Assembly (NCBI GenBank): GCA_965199595.1
Contig: OZ241182.1
Coordinates: 372,001-436,000, forward strand
Length of the DNA stretch: 64,000 nt
Direction: 5' to 3'
Source of the DNA: JBBROS01 sp965199595
GTDB taxonomy: Bacteria; Pseudomonadota; Alphaproteobacteria; Acetobacterales; Acetobacteraceae
Part shown: positions 27,614-35,518 of the stretch, in pieces
Position numbering within the stretch: the first letter of the stretch is position 1
How the letters are laid out: the number at the start of each line of letters is the position of its first letter
The notes under the pieces: model-generated
Seen by the model: only the letters and a program-made list of their open reading frames with translations
Database searches by the model: none
Told to the model about the DNA's origin: nothing
Translations under genes and position numbers: made by a program

Positions 27614-28528
27614 CTATCCCAGCCAGCCGGCAGCGAAGGCCATGCCCGATCCGGCCCAGAACGCGTCATCGGGCGGGCCGGAGGGCATCTGCCGCACCAG
27701 GTCGAAGAACCGCAGGGTTTCCGCCGGGTCGATCCCGGCCTCGGCCGTGCGGGACACGATGTCCGGCACGATGGATGACAGGTTGTCCCGCTCGACGCCG
27801 AACAGCACCCCGTCCGTGGCGCTGTCCCCGCAACGCCAGGGCCAGCCCAGCGCGTCCAGCCAGGGCCAGGCGAGGTCCGCGGGGGTGTCCGGCCCGGTCC
27901 GGCGCAGCGCGTCCGCCACTGCTTTGGCCACCGCGCGGGGCGGGGCGTCCGCGGGCAGGCCCGGCAGCAGGGCGCGGCCGCGGGCGATGCCGGCGGCGAT
28001 GACGGCCCGTTCCGCGGCATCGGGCAGCCGTGTCAGGGAGTCGGGGGCGGCGGGCCAGGCAACGGTGTCGCCCGGCACGGGAATCAGCAGCAGGGGTGAC
28101 GGGTACTCGCTGCGCCGGGGCTGGCCGGGGTCGTTGTCGTAGGCGGTGGTCCAGTCGTAGCCGTCATCGTTGCGGGGATCGAAGGCGATGCCGCCGCCCA
28201 GGTCGGACCGGCGCAGGACGATCTCGGCCAGGGCCCGGCAGGTCTCGTAGCCTTCGTGGTTGCAGCCCGGCACCTCCGCCAGGGAGGCGAAGCGGCGGTA
28301 GTAATCCGGGGCGGCGCGCCAGTACAGCATCAGCAGCGTGCCGCGCGCCAGCTTCGGGTGCTCGGCCAGCGCCAGGAGATCGGCGGGCTCGGCCCCGTCC
28401 TCGTAGTCCCACAGCATTGCCGCCTGGTGCAGCGCCACCGGATCCTCGAGAATGCCGGCCGGCCGGTTCCCGTGCGTGACATCGGCGATCGCCCGGCGGA
28501 TGGCGTTGGAGAAGACGGGTTCGATCAT
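27614..28528 (-). CDS. Hypothetical protein with DUF4274-like N-terminal domain
   Basis: 304 aa cytosolic protein. Residues 30-85 (LHQAAMLWDYEDGAEP, LALAEHPKLARGTLLMLYW) resemble DUF4274, found in many uncharacterised and polymorphic-toxin-associated proteins. The C-terminal half is rich in Trp and Asp (LAWPWLDALGWPWRCGDSATD). No catalytic motif is visible. It stands alone between divergent small genes; function unknown. Confidence 0.6.
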   Translation of the reverse strand: MIEPVFSNAIRRAIADVTHGNRPAGILEDPVALHQAAMLWDYEDGAEPADLLALAEHPKLARGTLLMLYWRAAPDYYRRFASLAEVPGCNHEGYETCRALAEIVLRRSDLGGGIAFDPRNDDGYDWTTAYDNDPGQPRRSEYPSPLLLIPVPGDTVAWPAAPDSLTRLPDAAERAVIAAGIARGRALLPGLPADAPPRAVAKAVADALRRTGPDTPADLAWPWLDALGWPWRCGDSATDGVLFGVERDNLSSIVPDIVSRTAEAGIDPAETLRFFDLVRQMPSGPPDDAFWAGSGMAFAAGWLG

Positions 28529-28682
28529 GTGCTCGCAGCTCCGTTCCTCGAGGTCAGCGATGAAGCAGACTGGCCCAGTGCCGGAGAGACCGCCAGCCCT
28601 GTCCCCCCGCCGCGATCCGCATCGCCGTCGGGCCTGCGAGGCGTTTCCGCTGCCGGTGGAACGGGGTTATGAACTGGTCCGG

Positions 28683-29279
28683 ATGCCTGCTGGAGGGTCG
28701 GCCTTGACGCTGTCCCGATGTGACGTGGTGAAACGGCGTGCACTCCTGGGTGCAATCCCGCTCGCGCCCCTGCTGGGGTGGCGCGCAACCTCGGCCGCGA
28801 CGATCCGGGATGGCGAGGAGGTCGTCCTCCCCGATCCGTCCAGGCGCCTGCGCTGGGTGGCCTGGGCCGAGCGCGGCCGGATGGGACGGTCCGTGACCCT
28901 CGTTCTCCGGAAGGCTGCGCGAGATGGAGAACGGCTGCTGTGGAGCGGCCTCTGGCGGGACGCCTATGACCCGGCGCTGCGCGCCATTCCCGATTGGCGA
29001 TCCGGCGGCGTCCCGCTGGTGGCGCTCACCCTCCGCTACGGTGCCGGGGCGCAGGAGGCGGTTCTCCTGGCGCAGCGCGGCGCGGAACCGCCCCGGCGTG
29101 TGGCGGAGCGGCTCGACACGGTCATCGAATGGCGGCACGACGCGGCAGGCCGGACCGTGCTCGTCGCCTTCGGCCGGGACGGTTCGGCGCTCCGGCCGGG
29201 CTGTTTCGGCTGGGACGGCCGGGCCCTGGTGGCGGTCCCCTGCGGGGCGCGGCCCATCATTGAACCTTCGGGACGGTAA
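28683..29279 (+). CDS. Hypothetical exported protein with KRR-type signal
   Basis: About 198 aa. VVKRRALLGAIPLAPLLGWR near residues 15-34 looks like a Tat-like or Sec signal ending at SAA. The mature part includes VTLVLRKAARDGERLLWSG and VLVAFGRDGSALRPGCFGWD, beta-rich and unassigned. The start is uncertain: ATG 28683 or GTG 28725/28728 nearer the signal. It is the last gene before the IS256 boundary. Confidence 0.5.
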   Translation: MPAGGSALTLSRCDVVKRRALLGAIPLAPLLGWRATSAATIRDGEEVVLPDPSRRLRWVAWAERGRMGRSVTLVLRKAARDGERLLWSGLWRDAYDPALRAIPDWRSGGVPLVALTLRYGAGAQEAVLLAQRGAEPPRRVAERLDTVIEWRHDAAGRTVLVAFGRDGSALRPGCFGWDGRALVAVPCGARPIIEPSGR

Positions 29280-29385
29280 AGGCCCTCCGCGTGCGGGCCG
29301 GATCGGCGCACGGCTCCGTCATGGGAACGGAGGGTCACGTCCGTCAACGTGGTGGAATTTGCGGTGTAGTTGAGGTGGCCAGGGA

Positions 29386-30666
29386 TCAAGCGGCCACGGT
29401 GGAAATCTGTGGTGGGATGGCATCGATCAGCGGCGGTGTGAGTTCGGCCATGACCTCGGTCTGCATGTAGCGGTGCTGGAGCTGCCACTCGTCGTTGGCT
29501 TCCAGCAGCACCGCACCGATCAGCCGGATGATGGCACCCTCGTTGGGGAAAATGCCGACCACGTCGGCCCGGCGCTTCACCTCCTTATTCAGCCGCTCCA
29601 GCGGATTGGTGGAATGCAGCTTGGCCCGGTGCGATGCGGGGAAGTCCATGTGGGCCAGCACGTCGGCCTCGCTCTCGTCGATGAACGCGCCGAGCTTCGG
29701 CCACTTGCCCCGGAGCTGGTCGGCGACATGGCGCAGTGTCTGGCTGGCGGACGCGCGGTCGGCCTGGATGAACGCCTGACGCAGTGCCGCCGAGACCATG
29801 TTCTGCTGGGCTTTCGGGACGTAGGACTGAGCGTTGCGCATCCAATGAACCCGGCAGCGCTGCCAGGTGGAGTTCATGACCCGGCGGATCGCCGCCTTGA
29901 GACCCTCGTGGGCGTCGGAGATCACCAGCTTGGTGCCACGCAGGCCCCGGCGCACCAGGCTTTTCAGGAACGTAGCCCAGAAGGTCTCCGCCTCCGACGG
30001 CCCGATATGCAGCCCGACGATCTCGCGCTTGCCGTCCGTGCTGACCGCCACGGCGATTATCGCGGCCACACTGGTGATCCGCCCACCCTCGCGCTGCTTG
30101 AGGTAGGTGGCGTCCAGCCACAGGTAGGGCCAGTCGCCGACCAGTGGGCGCTCCAGGAAGGCGCTCACCCGGTCGTCGATGTCCTTACACAGCTTGCTCA
30201 CCGTGCTCTTGCTGATCCCGGCCAGGCCCATTGCCTGCACCAGGTCGTCCACACGCCGGGTCGACACGCCGCCAATCCAGGCCTCTCTGCGACAGCGATG
30301 CTGTCGCTGGGATGACGGCCACCAGGGCTTTCTCCGACGTTTTGCGCGGCTCCAGGAACGGCGGAAAGTAGCTGCCCTGGCGCAGCTTGGGGATCCGGAG
30401 CTGCAGGCTCCCTCCGCTGCTATTTCACCTGCTTCGCAGGCGAAACCTTGAGCAGCTCCGCCCAGCCGCGTGTCCAGCGTGCGGTCGCGGTACCCATTGC
30501 GGTAGGTCGTGCGCTCGCCGGAGCGCTCGTGCCGCCCGGCGCCGATCAGGCCGTCCACGTCCGTCTCCATCAACAACTGCACCACGGCCTCCGCCACGGA
30601 ACGCAGAAAGTCGCCATCTCCGGCTTTGGCCATCAGCTCGGCCAGCGGTAGTCTGTCCTCGGTCAT
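29386..30666 (-). CDS. IS256-family transposase, centre shifted out of frame
   Basis: Mutator-type DDE transposase, 426 aa. N-terminus MTEDRLPLAELMAKAGDGDF, then HERSGERTTYRNGYRDRTLD. Catalytic Asp residues are in WPYLWLDATYLKQ and LVISDAHEGL, and the Glu in STNPLERLNKEVKRR. Between RTLDTRLG and EAWIGGVSTRRV, about 34 conserved residues (LQLRIPKLRQ, SYFPPFLEPRK, EKALVAV) are present only in another frame. Two short palindromic insertions (50 and net 22 nt) shift the frame out and back. The protein is open end to end but probably damaged before the catalytic core. Confidence 0.85.
   Translation of the reverse strand: MTEDRLPLAELMAKAGDGDFLRSVAEAVVQLLMETDVDGLIGAGRHERSGERTTYRNGYRDRTLDTRLGGAAQGFACEAGEIAAEGACSSGSPSCARAATFRRSWSRAKRRRKPWWPSSQRQHRCRREAWIGGVSTRRVDDLVQAMGLAGISKSTVSKLCKDIDDRVSAFLERPLVGDWPYLWLDATYLKQREGGRITSVAAIIAVAVSTDGKREIVGLHIGPSEAETFWATFLKSLVRRGLRGTKLVISDAHEGLKAAIRRVMNSTWQRCRVHWMRNAQSYVPKAQQNMVSAALRQAFIQADRASASQTLRHVADQLRGKWPKLGAFIDESEADVLAHMDFPASHRAKLHSTNPLERLNKEVKRRADVVGIFPNEGAIIRLIGAVLLEANDEWQLQHRYMQTEVMAELTPPLIDAIPPQISTVAA
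30286..30310. repeat. Short palindromic insertion in IS256 transposase
   Basis: GCGACAGC and GCTGTCGC form a perfect 8-bp stem with a GAT loop (30289-30307). The family sequence has only a CAG codon here, so about 22 extra bases are present, restoring the frame lost at the other insertion. Confidence 0.6.
30410..30459. repeat. 50-bp palindromic insertion in IS256 transposase
   Basis: A 50-bp segment absent from the expected coding sequence. It is built of nested inverted repeats: GCTGCT...AGCAGC outside and TTTCACCTGC/GCAGGCGAAA (one mismatch) around TTC inside. It looks like a small mobile palindrome. Confidence 0.6.
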
Positions 30667-30756
30667 CGGGTCCTCGTCGGTTCGGGTGAGAGCGTCGCAA
30701 CTCCACCTTAGCCAGCCAATCCAATGGCCACCTCCGCCTACACCGTTTCGATCAAC

Positions 30757-30764
30757 GAAATTCC
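30757..30764. repeat. 8-bp target duplication of IS66 (left copy; right copy 33974-33981)
   Basis: GAAATTCC occurs directly outside both IS66 ends. Eight base pairs is the normal IS66 duplication length. The duplicated bases belong to the IS256 terminal repeat. Confidence 0.95.
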
Positions 30765-30844
30765 GTAAGCGTCTTCTGCTGGCTGCCTGGACGTGAGTTT
30801 GGTGTTGAAGTCCGCTCTCGCGCTTTAGCGTAGGGGTAAGGGCG

Positions 30845-31264
30845 ATGCCGGACGGTGTGGCTGGGTTTGAGGTGATTAGCGTGGTGCGCCGTCGCCGGAA
30901 GTGGTCGTCGGAGCAGAAGCTTGCGTTGGTTGAGGAGATGGGGCGGCCCGGCTCGTCGCTGGCGGCGGTGGCGGACCGGCATGGGGTGAGCCGGAGCTTG
31001 CTGTTCGACTGGCGGCGGCAGCTGCGGGAGGGCACGATGCCGGGGATCAGCCACGCCTTGCCGGAGAGTCCGGGGGCGAAGTTCGCGCCGGTGCGGCTGG
31101 TCGAGGGGATCTCACCGACGCCGACGGTCTCCCGCCCGTCTCGTCCGAGTGGGCGAGCGGTGCCCGTGATCGAGTTGGCGCTGCGCAATGGCCGGGTGCT
31201 GCGGGTCGCCGAGACGATCGCGCCCGAGACGCTGGGTCGGCTCGCGGCGGCGCTGGACGCGTAG
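30845..31264 (+). CDS. tnpA: IS66 TnpA (helix-turn-helix protein)
   Basis: 139 aa accessory transposition protein. The HTH is RRKWSSEQKLALVEEMGRPG and VADRHGVSRSLLFDWRRQL, the IS3/IS66 orfA type. The C-terminus VIELALRNGRVLRVAETI is the second conserved IS66 TnpA block. The stop overlaps the tnpB GTG start by one base. Confidence 0.92.
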   Translation: MPDGVAGFEVISVVRRRRKWSSEQKLALVEEMGRPGSSLAAVADRHGVSRSLLFDWRRQLREGTMPGISHALPESPGAKFAPVRLVEGISPTPTVSRPSRPSGRAVPVIELALRNGRVLRVAETIAPETLGRLAAALDA

Positions 31265-31614
31265 TGCTCGCCCCGCCCGCGGGCCTGCGTATCCATCTCG
31301 CCCTGGGCAGCACGGACATGCGGCGCGGGTTCGACGGCCTCTCGGCGCAGGTGCAGCAGGTGCTGCGCGAGGACCCGTTCTCCGGCCACCTGTTCCTGTT
31401 CCGCGGCAAGCGCGGCGACCTGGTCAAGGCGCTGTGGTGGGATGGGCAGGGCATGTGCCTGTTCTCCAAGCGCCTGGAGCAGGGCCGGTTCCTGTGGCCG
31501 ACGCTGGCGCGCGACGGCACGGTGACGCTGACCCCGGCGCAGCTTGCCATGCTGCTGGAGGGCCTGGACTGGCGCACGCCGCGGCCGGCCTGGCGGCCCG
31601 AGATCGCCGTGTAG
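31264..31614 (+). CDS. tnpB: IS66 TnpB
   Basis: 116 aa IS66 Orf2-like protein, required with TnpA and TnpC for transposition. Diagnostic strings are STDMRRGFDGLSAQVQQVL and FLFRGKRGDLVKALWWDGQG. It starts with GTG overlapping the tnpA stop. Confidence 0.94.
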   Translation: MLAPPAGLRIHLALGSTDMRRGFDGLSAQVQQVLREDPFSGHLFLFRGKRGDLVKALWWDGQGMCLFSKRLEQGRFLWPTLARDGTVTLTPAQLAMLLEGLDWRTPRPAWRPEIAV

Positions 31615-31662
31615 GCTGCATTTCCGGTTGCCCCGACGCGGCGGCCCGGGCGAGACTCGCGC

Positions 31663-33234
31663 ATGTCGCGGCCCATCGACATCGCCGATCTCCCGGACGA
31701 CGTGACCGCCCTGCGTGGCGTGATCGGCACGCTGCTGGCCGACCTGTCGGCCGAGCGGGCGGCGCGTCAGCGGGCGGAGGCCGGGCTGCGCGACAAGGCG
31801 CTGGAGGCCGAGCACCTGCGCGCGCAGCTGGCCCGGCTGCGGCGCATGCAGTTCGGCCAGTCCTCCGAGCGCCTGCGGAACCAGATCGCGCAGCTCGAAC
31901 TGGCGTTGGAGGAGCTGGAGGCGGAGCCCGCCGAGGCCGAGGCCGCCGGAACCGGCGCCCTGGATGGACCGGCGATCAATGGACCCACCCGTCGTGGCCG
32001 CAAGCCGCTGCCCGATCACTTGCCGCGCCGGGATGTGGAGCACCGTCCGGCCGAGTGCGCCTGCACCCGTTGCGGCGGCACCCTGCGCCAGGTCGGCACC
32101 GACGTGACCGAGGTGCTGGAGTATGTGCCGGGCCGGTTCGAGGTGGTCCGCCACGTCCGCCCGGCCTACTCCTGCCGCAGCTGCGAGGCGATGTGCCAGG
32201 CCCCCATGCCGAGCCTGCCCATCGTGCGCGGCCGCCCCGGCCCGGGGCTGCTGGCCCATGTGCTGGTGTCGAAATACGCCGACCACCTGCCGCTGTATCG
32301 GCAGAGCGAGATCTACGCCCGGGACGGTGTCGAGCTGGACCGGGCCACCATGGCCGCCTGGGTCGGCAAGGCCGCGTCGCTGATGCGTCCCCTGCTCGAT
32401 GCGCTGGCACGGCACGTGATGGCGGCCGAGCGGCTGCATGCGGACGACACGCCGGTGCCGGTGCTGGCCCCCGGGGCCGGGCGGACCAAGACCGGCCGAT
32501 TGTGGGTCTATGCGCGCGACGACCGACCGTTCGCCGGAACCGCCCCGCCCGCGGTGCTGTACCGCTACACGCCGGACCGCCGCGGCGAACACCCTCGGGC
32601 GCATCTGGCCGGGTTCCGTGGCATTCTCCAGGCGGATGGCTATGCCGGGTTCACCGGGCTCTACCAGGCGGGAGGTGTCCAGGAGGCGGCCTGTTGGGCA
32701 CACGCCCGGCGCAAGCTGCATGAGGTGTATGAGGCCGCGAAGTCGCCGCTGGCCCATGAGGCGCTGACCCGCATCGCCGCCCTTTACGCCATCGAGCGCG
32801 ACATCCGTGGCCGCCCGCCTGCCGAGCGGCAGCAGGCGCGCGAGACCAGGTCCACTCCGCTGATGCGGGAGCTGCACGAGTGGTTCACAGCCACGCTGCG
32901 CCGCATCCCCGGCAAGGGCGCTCTGGCAGTGGCGATCCGCTACAGCCTGTCCCGCTGGGATGCGCTTACCCTGCCGCTGCGGGACGGGCGGGCCTGCCTG
33001 GACAACAATGGCGCCGAGCGCGCGATCCGTCCGGTGGCGCTGGGGCGCAAGAACTACCTGTTCGCCGGATCGGACAGCGGGGGCGAGCGGGCCGCCGCGA
33101 TCTACAGCCTGATCACCACGGCCAAGCTGAACGGCCGCGATCCCGAGGCGTATCTGCGCACCGTGCTGACCCGCATCGCCGACCACCCGGTGAACCGGGT
33201 TGCGGAGCTGCTGCCGTGGGCGTTGAACGCTTGA
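31663..33234 (+). CDS. tnpC: IS66 TnpC transposase
   Basis: 523 aa DDE transposase. N-terminal coiled coil (about residues 15-85, LRAQLARLRRMQFGQSSERL), a zinc-finger-like CACTRCGGTL near residue 128, then the DDE core with RLHADDTPVPVLAPG, GFRGILQADGYAGFTGLY and LDNNGAERAIRPVALGRKN. It ends LPWALNA as usual. The stop overlaps the passenger gene start (TGATG). Confidence 0.94.
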   Translation: MSRPIDIADLPDDVTALRGVIGTLLADLSAERAARQRAEAGLRDKALEAEHLRAQLARLRRMQFGQSSERLRNQIAQLELALEELEAEPAEAEAAGTGALDGPAINGPTRRGRKPLPDHLPRRDVEHRPAECACTRCGGTLRQVGTDVTEVLEYVPGRFEVVRHVRPAYSCRSCEAMCQAPMPSLPIVRGRPGPGLLAHVLVSKYADHLPLYRQSEIYARDGVELDRATMAAWVGKAASLMRPLLDALARHVMAAERLHADDTPVPVLAPGAGRTKTGRLWVYARDDRPFAGTAPPAVLYRYTPDRRGEHPRAHLAGFRGILQADGYAGFTGLYQAGGVQEAACWAHARRKLHEVYEAAKSPLAHEALTRIAALYAIERDIRGRPPAERQQARETRSTPLMRELHEWFTATLRRIPGKGALAVAIRYSLSRWDALTLPLRDGRACLDNNGAERAIRPVALGRKNYLFAGSDSGGERAAAIYSLITTAKLNGRDPEAYLRTVLTRIADHPVNRVAELLPWALNA

Positions 33235-33914
33235 TGGCGATCGACCCGGTCACGCGACTCGAAGACCTCGATGAGCGTCTCTCCGCCCTCCCGGGCGAGC
33301 CCATGTTGGCGAGCACGCTGGACGGGTTCGTGGCCGGGCTCCTCGTCTGCCCCACGCTGATCCTGCCCGGCGAATGGCTGCCGGAGGTCTGGAGCGCCAA
33401 CGCGGCCACCGACCCGGAGCCGGTGTTCGAGACCGAGCAGCAGGCCAAGGACGTCACCAGGCTCATCATGGCGCACTACAATGCCGTATCGCGTGCGTTG
33501 CACGCCGGGCGCGGCCGCTACGAGGTGGTCTACGATGTCGACACCCGGAACGACGACACGATGTGGGAGATCTGGATCGAAGGGTTCGCCCGGGCCATTG
33601 CGCTGCGGCCATCGAGCTGGGACAGCATGGCCGCAGCCGACCGAGGCACCCGTGCGGCCCTGGCGGGCTTGAAGGCGCTGATCGAGATCGCCGACGGAAC
33701 CAGCAGCCAGGCCAAGACGGAGATCGACGAGCTGACCAGGATGGCGCCCGACCTGATCCCCACCTGGGTCGATGACCTCCACGCCTGGCGGGTCGCGCAG
33801 CCCCATGCAGCTACGGGCAGATCAAGCATGCCGGGCGGCAGCAAAGTCGGCCGCAACGAGCTTTGCCCGTGTGGATCAGGGCGAAAATACAAGAAGTGCT
33901 GCGGCGCAAACTGA
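33234..33914 (+). CDS. IS66-associated UPF0149/YecA-like protein with SEC-C zinc motif
   Basis: 226 aa. The N-terminal part (LEDLDERLSALPGEPMLAST, LDGFVAGLLVCPTLILPGEW) matches the UPF0149/YecA fold. The C-terminus is a SEC-C metal-binding motif, RNELCPCGSGRKYKKCCG. It is translationally coupled to tnpC and lies inside the IS66 terminal repeats, so it travels with the element. A role in transposition or in the host ribosome/Sec interaction is unproven. Confidence 0.85.
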   Translation: MAIDPVTRLEDLDERLSALPGEPMLASTLDGFVAGLLVCPTLILPGEWLPEVWSANAATDPEPVFETEQQAKDVTRLIMAHYNAVSRALHAGRGRYEVVYDVDTRNDDTMWEIWIEGFARAIALRPSSWDSMAAADRGTRAALAGLKALIEIADGTSSQAKTEIDELTRMAPDLIPTWVDDLHAWRVAQPHAATGRSSMPGGSKVGRNELCPCGSGRKYKKCCGAN

Positions 33915-34002
33915 CTCTCACGTCACAACCGGTGCCGAGCAGCAGAACGCCGTAGTCACCACATGACGCTTACGAAATTCCACCACCAGCGCGGACGCTA
34001 CC

Positions 34003-34416
34003 CCGGCGCGCCGCGACCTCAGCCTGACTGCAAGCCGCATGCTGGCCGCCCAGTTGCGCGAGGCCGTCGAGTGGCGCCACGCCCTCGCGGTGGCGCGGGT
34101 TGGGCACAGCCGGGCCTGCCCGCTCGACCTGCACGCCCTCGTGCCGGTCTCATCCGACATCCTAAGGCTCGGGCCTGACCATCCCCATGCCCAGATCTGG
34201 CTTTGGCAGCACTGGGGCACGACAGAGCCGCTTCGGCATGTGGCGCCGCGATCCCCCGACAAGGAAGCTTCGGCTCCGGGTACAGCAGCGGGGGAGAGCA
34301 CGTTCAGGATCGGCTTCTGGGCGGCGGACTGGACGCCGTGGCGAGCCTTCGAGCGGATCCAGGCCGAGTGGCCGGCCCTGCGCTTCGAGGTGCGGCCGGA
34401 CTACACGGTTCCCTGA
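34003..34416 (+). pseudogene. Plasmid-type hypothetical protein (DUF6634-like), 5' end removed by IS256
   Basis: The reading frame is open from the very edge of the IS256 element: RRDLSLTASRMLAAQLREAV, then HALVPVSSDILRLGPDHPHA, WLWQHWGTTEPLRHV and FWAADWTPWRAFERIQAEWP. This resembles a family of about 140 aa found on rhizobial and related plasmids beside a ScpA-like gene. The N-terminal dozen or so residues are missing. An internal ATG at 34039 could still be used. The stop abuts the scpA-like start (TGATG). Confidence 0.65.
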
Positions 34417-35282
34417 TGTCGGATGCGGAGACCGCGATGCCGGTCCAGGGCATGCTCGACCTTGAGACGTGGGAGCACCCGCCGCGCCGCGCGCCCGGGC
34501 CGGCCGCCGCGCCGGTGCTGACGGTGGACGGCTTCGAGGGACCGCTCGACTGGCTGCTCGACCTCGCCCGGAGCCGCCGCATCGATCTGGCCCGGCTGTC
34601 CATCACTGGCCTGGTCACGGCCTTCGAGGCGGCGCTCACCACGGCCCTGGACGCCGCCCCCACCGGCCCGCTGCTGCTGGCCCGCTGGGGCGACTGGCTG
34701 GTGATGACGGCCGAGCTCGCCCTGCTGCGCTCCCGCCTGCTGGCACCGGCCGATGCGGCAGAGGCCCGGGCGGCGCAGCAGGATGCGGAGCGCCTGCGCC
34801 GGACGCTGCTGGGCCGGGTGGAGACGGCCCGGGCCGCGGACTGGCTGGAGCAACAGGTGCAGGTCGGGCGCGACGTGTTCCTGCGCGGGCAGGCCGACGC
34901 GGATGGCGGGACCCGGCGAGAGCGGACCGGCGACATCACCGCCCTGCTGCGCGCTTGCCTCGCGGCCATCCGGCTGCCGGCCGAAGCCGGGTCGGTGTAT
35001 CGCGTGCCGGGGCCACCGGTGTGGAGCGTGCTGGATGCAGTGGCGCGGATCCAGAGCCTCCTGCCGGAGGTCGGCGAGGACGGGCGGCCGCTGGCGGCGT
35101 TTCTGCCGAGGATCGGACCCGAGGCACCGGAGCGGGATCGGCGATGCCGCACGGCCGTGTCGGCGACCTTCCTCGCAGGGCTCGAACTCGCCCGAGAGGG
35201 TGCAGCGGCTCTGGGACAGGAGACGGCTTGGCAGGCAATCCAGATTGGCCAGTCGAACACGACTGCAGCGGATCAGCCCTGA
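34416..35282 (+). CDS. ScpA-family (kleisin-like) protein
   Basis: 288 aa. LTVDGFEGPLDWLLDLARSR is the diagnostic N-terminal segment of ScpA, the kleisin of the SMC-ScpAB condensin, followed by IDLARLSITGLVTAFEAAL. The C-terminal winged helix is less clear. It is coupled to the truncated DUF6634-like gene. No scpB lies nearby, as expected for the plasmid-borne two-gene unit, whose role may be replicon segregation. Confidence 0.8.
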   Translation: MSDAETAMPVQGMLDLETWEHPPRRAPGPAAAPVLTVDGFEGPLDWLLDLARSRRIDLARLSITGLVTAFEAALTTALDAAPTGPLLLARWGDWLVMTAELALLRSRLLAPADAAEARAAQQDAERLRRTLLGRVETARAADWLEQQVQVGRDVFLRGQADADGGTRRERTGDITALLRACLAAIRLPAEAGSVYRVPGPPVWSVLDAVARIQSLLPEVGEDGRPLAAFLPRIGPEAPERDRRCRTAVSATFLAGLELAREGAAALGQETAWQAIQIGQSNTTAADQP

Positions 35283-35317
35283 TCGGTCGAACATCGGTAT
35301 GATCGACTTGTCCGCTA

Positions 35318-35518
35318 CTAGGACGGGTGAATGGTCGCTTTCACAAAGGATCGCCTGTGGACAGCAATGACGACCTCGATACAGCAGCCGGCGATGGCGG
35401 CGGACCGCGCAATGGCGGGCTCCAGGTCCGGTGGTGGCCCAGCCCCACTGATGAGAGCGCCCACAACAACAAGCCAGCATGCAGTCCACAGGCTCGGACG
35501 TGAGTGCACCGACGTCAT
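35318..35518 (-). CDS. Small predicted membrane protein (66 aa)
   Basis: Not recognised. One hydrophobic stretch, WTACWLVVVGALISG, near residues 11-25. The ATG at 35518 overlaps the stop of the upstream exported-protein gene (ATGA), which is the main reason to believe it is real. Confidence 0.4.
   Translation of the reverse strand: MTSVHSRPSLWTACWLVVVGALISGAGPPPDLEPAIARSAAIAGCCIEVVIAVHRRSFVKATIHPS

Larger units (their letters stand above)
30765..33973 (+). mobile_element. IS66-family element with accessory SEC-C gene
   Basis: A complete 3.2-kb element. Both ends begin GTAAGCGTC, the IS66 hallmark, read inward. It carries tnpA, tnpB and tnpC in order plus a fourth passenger gene, and is bordered by a perfect GAAATTCC duplication. 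Confidence 0.95.
29333..34002. mobile_element. IS256-family element interrupted by IS66
   Basis: The left end (GGTCACGTCCGTCAACGTGG at 29333) is identical to the start of a second copy at 63882, which fixes this boundary. The right end at 34002 reads, in reverse complement, GGTAGCGTCCG then GTGGTGGAATTT, matching the left terminal repeat over its two conserved blocks. Without the IS66 insertion the element is about 1.45 kb. The 8 bp outside the two ends differ (GAACGGAG and CCGGCGCG), so no target duplication is seen. Confidence 0.85.

Noticed and set aside
29386..33186. 1266-aa minus-strand frame across both insertion sequences
   Set aside because: Only the IS256 transposase part (to 30666) is real; the rest is antisense to the IS66 genes.
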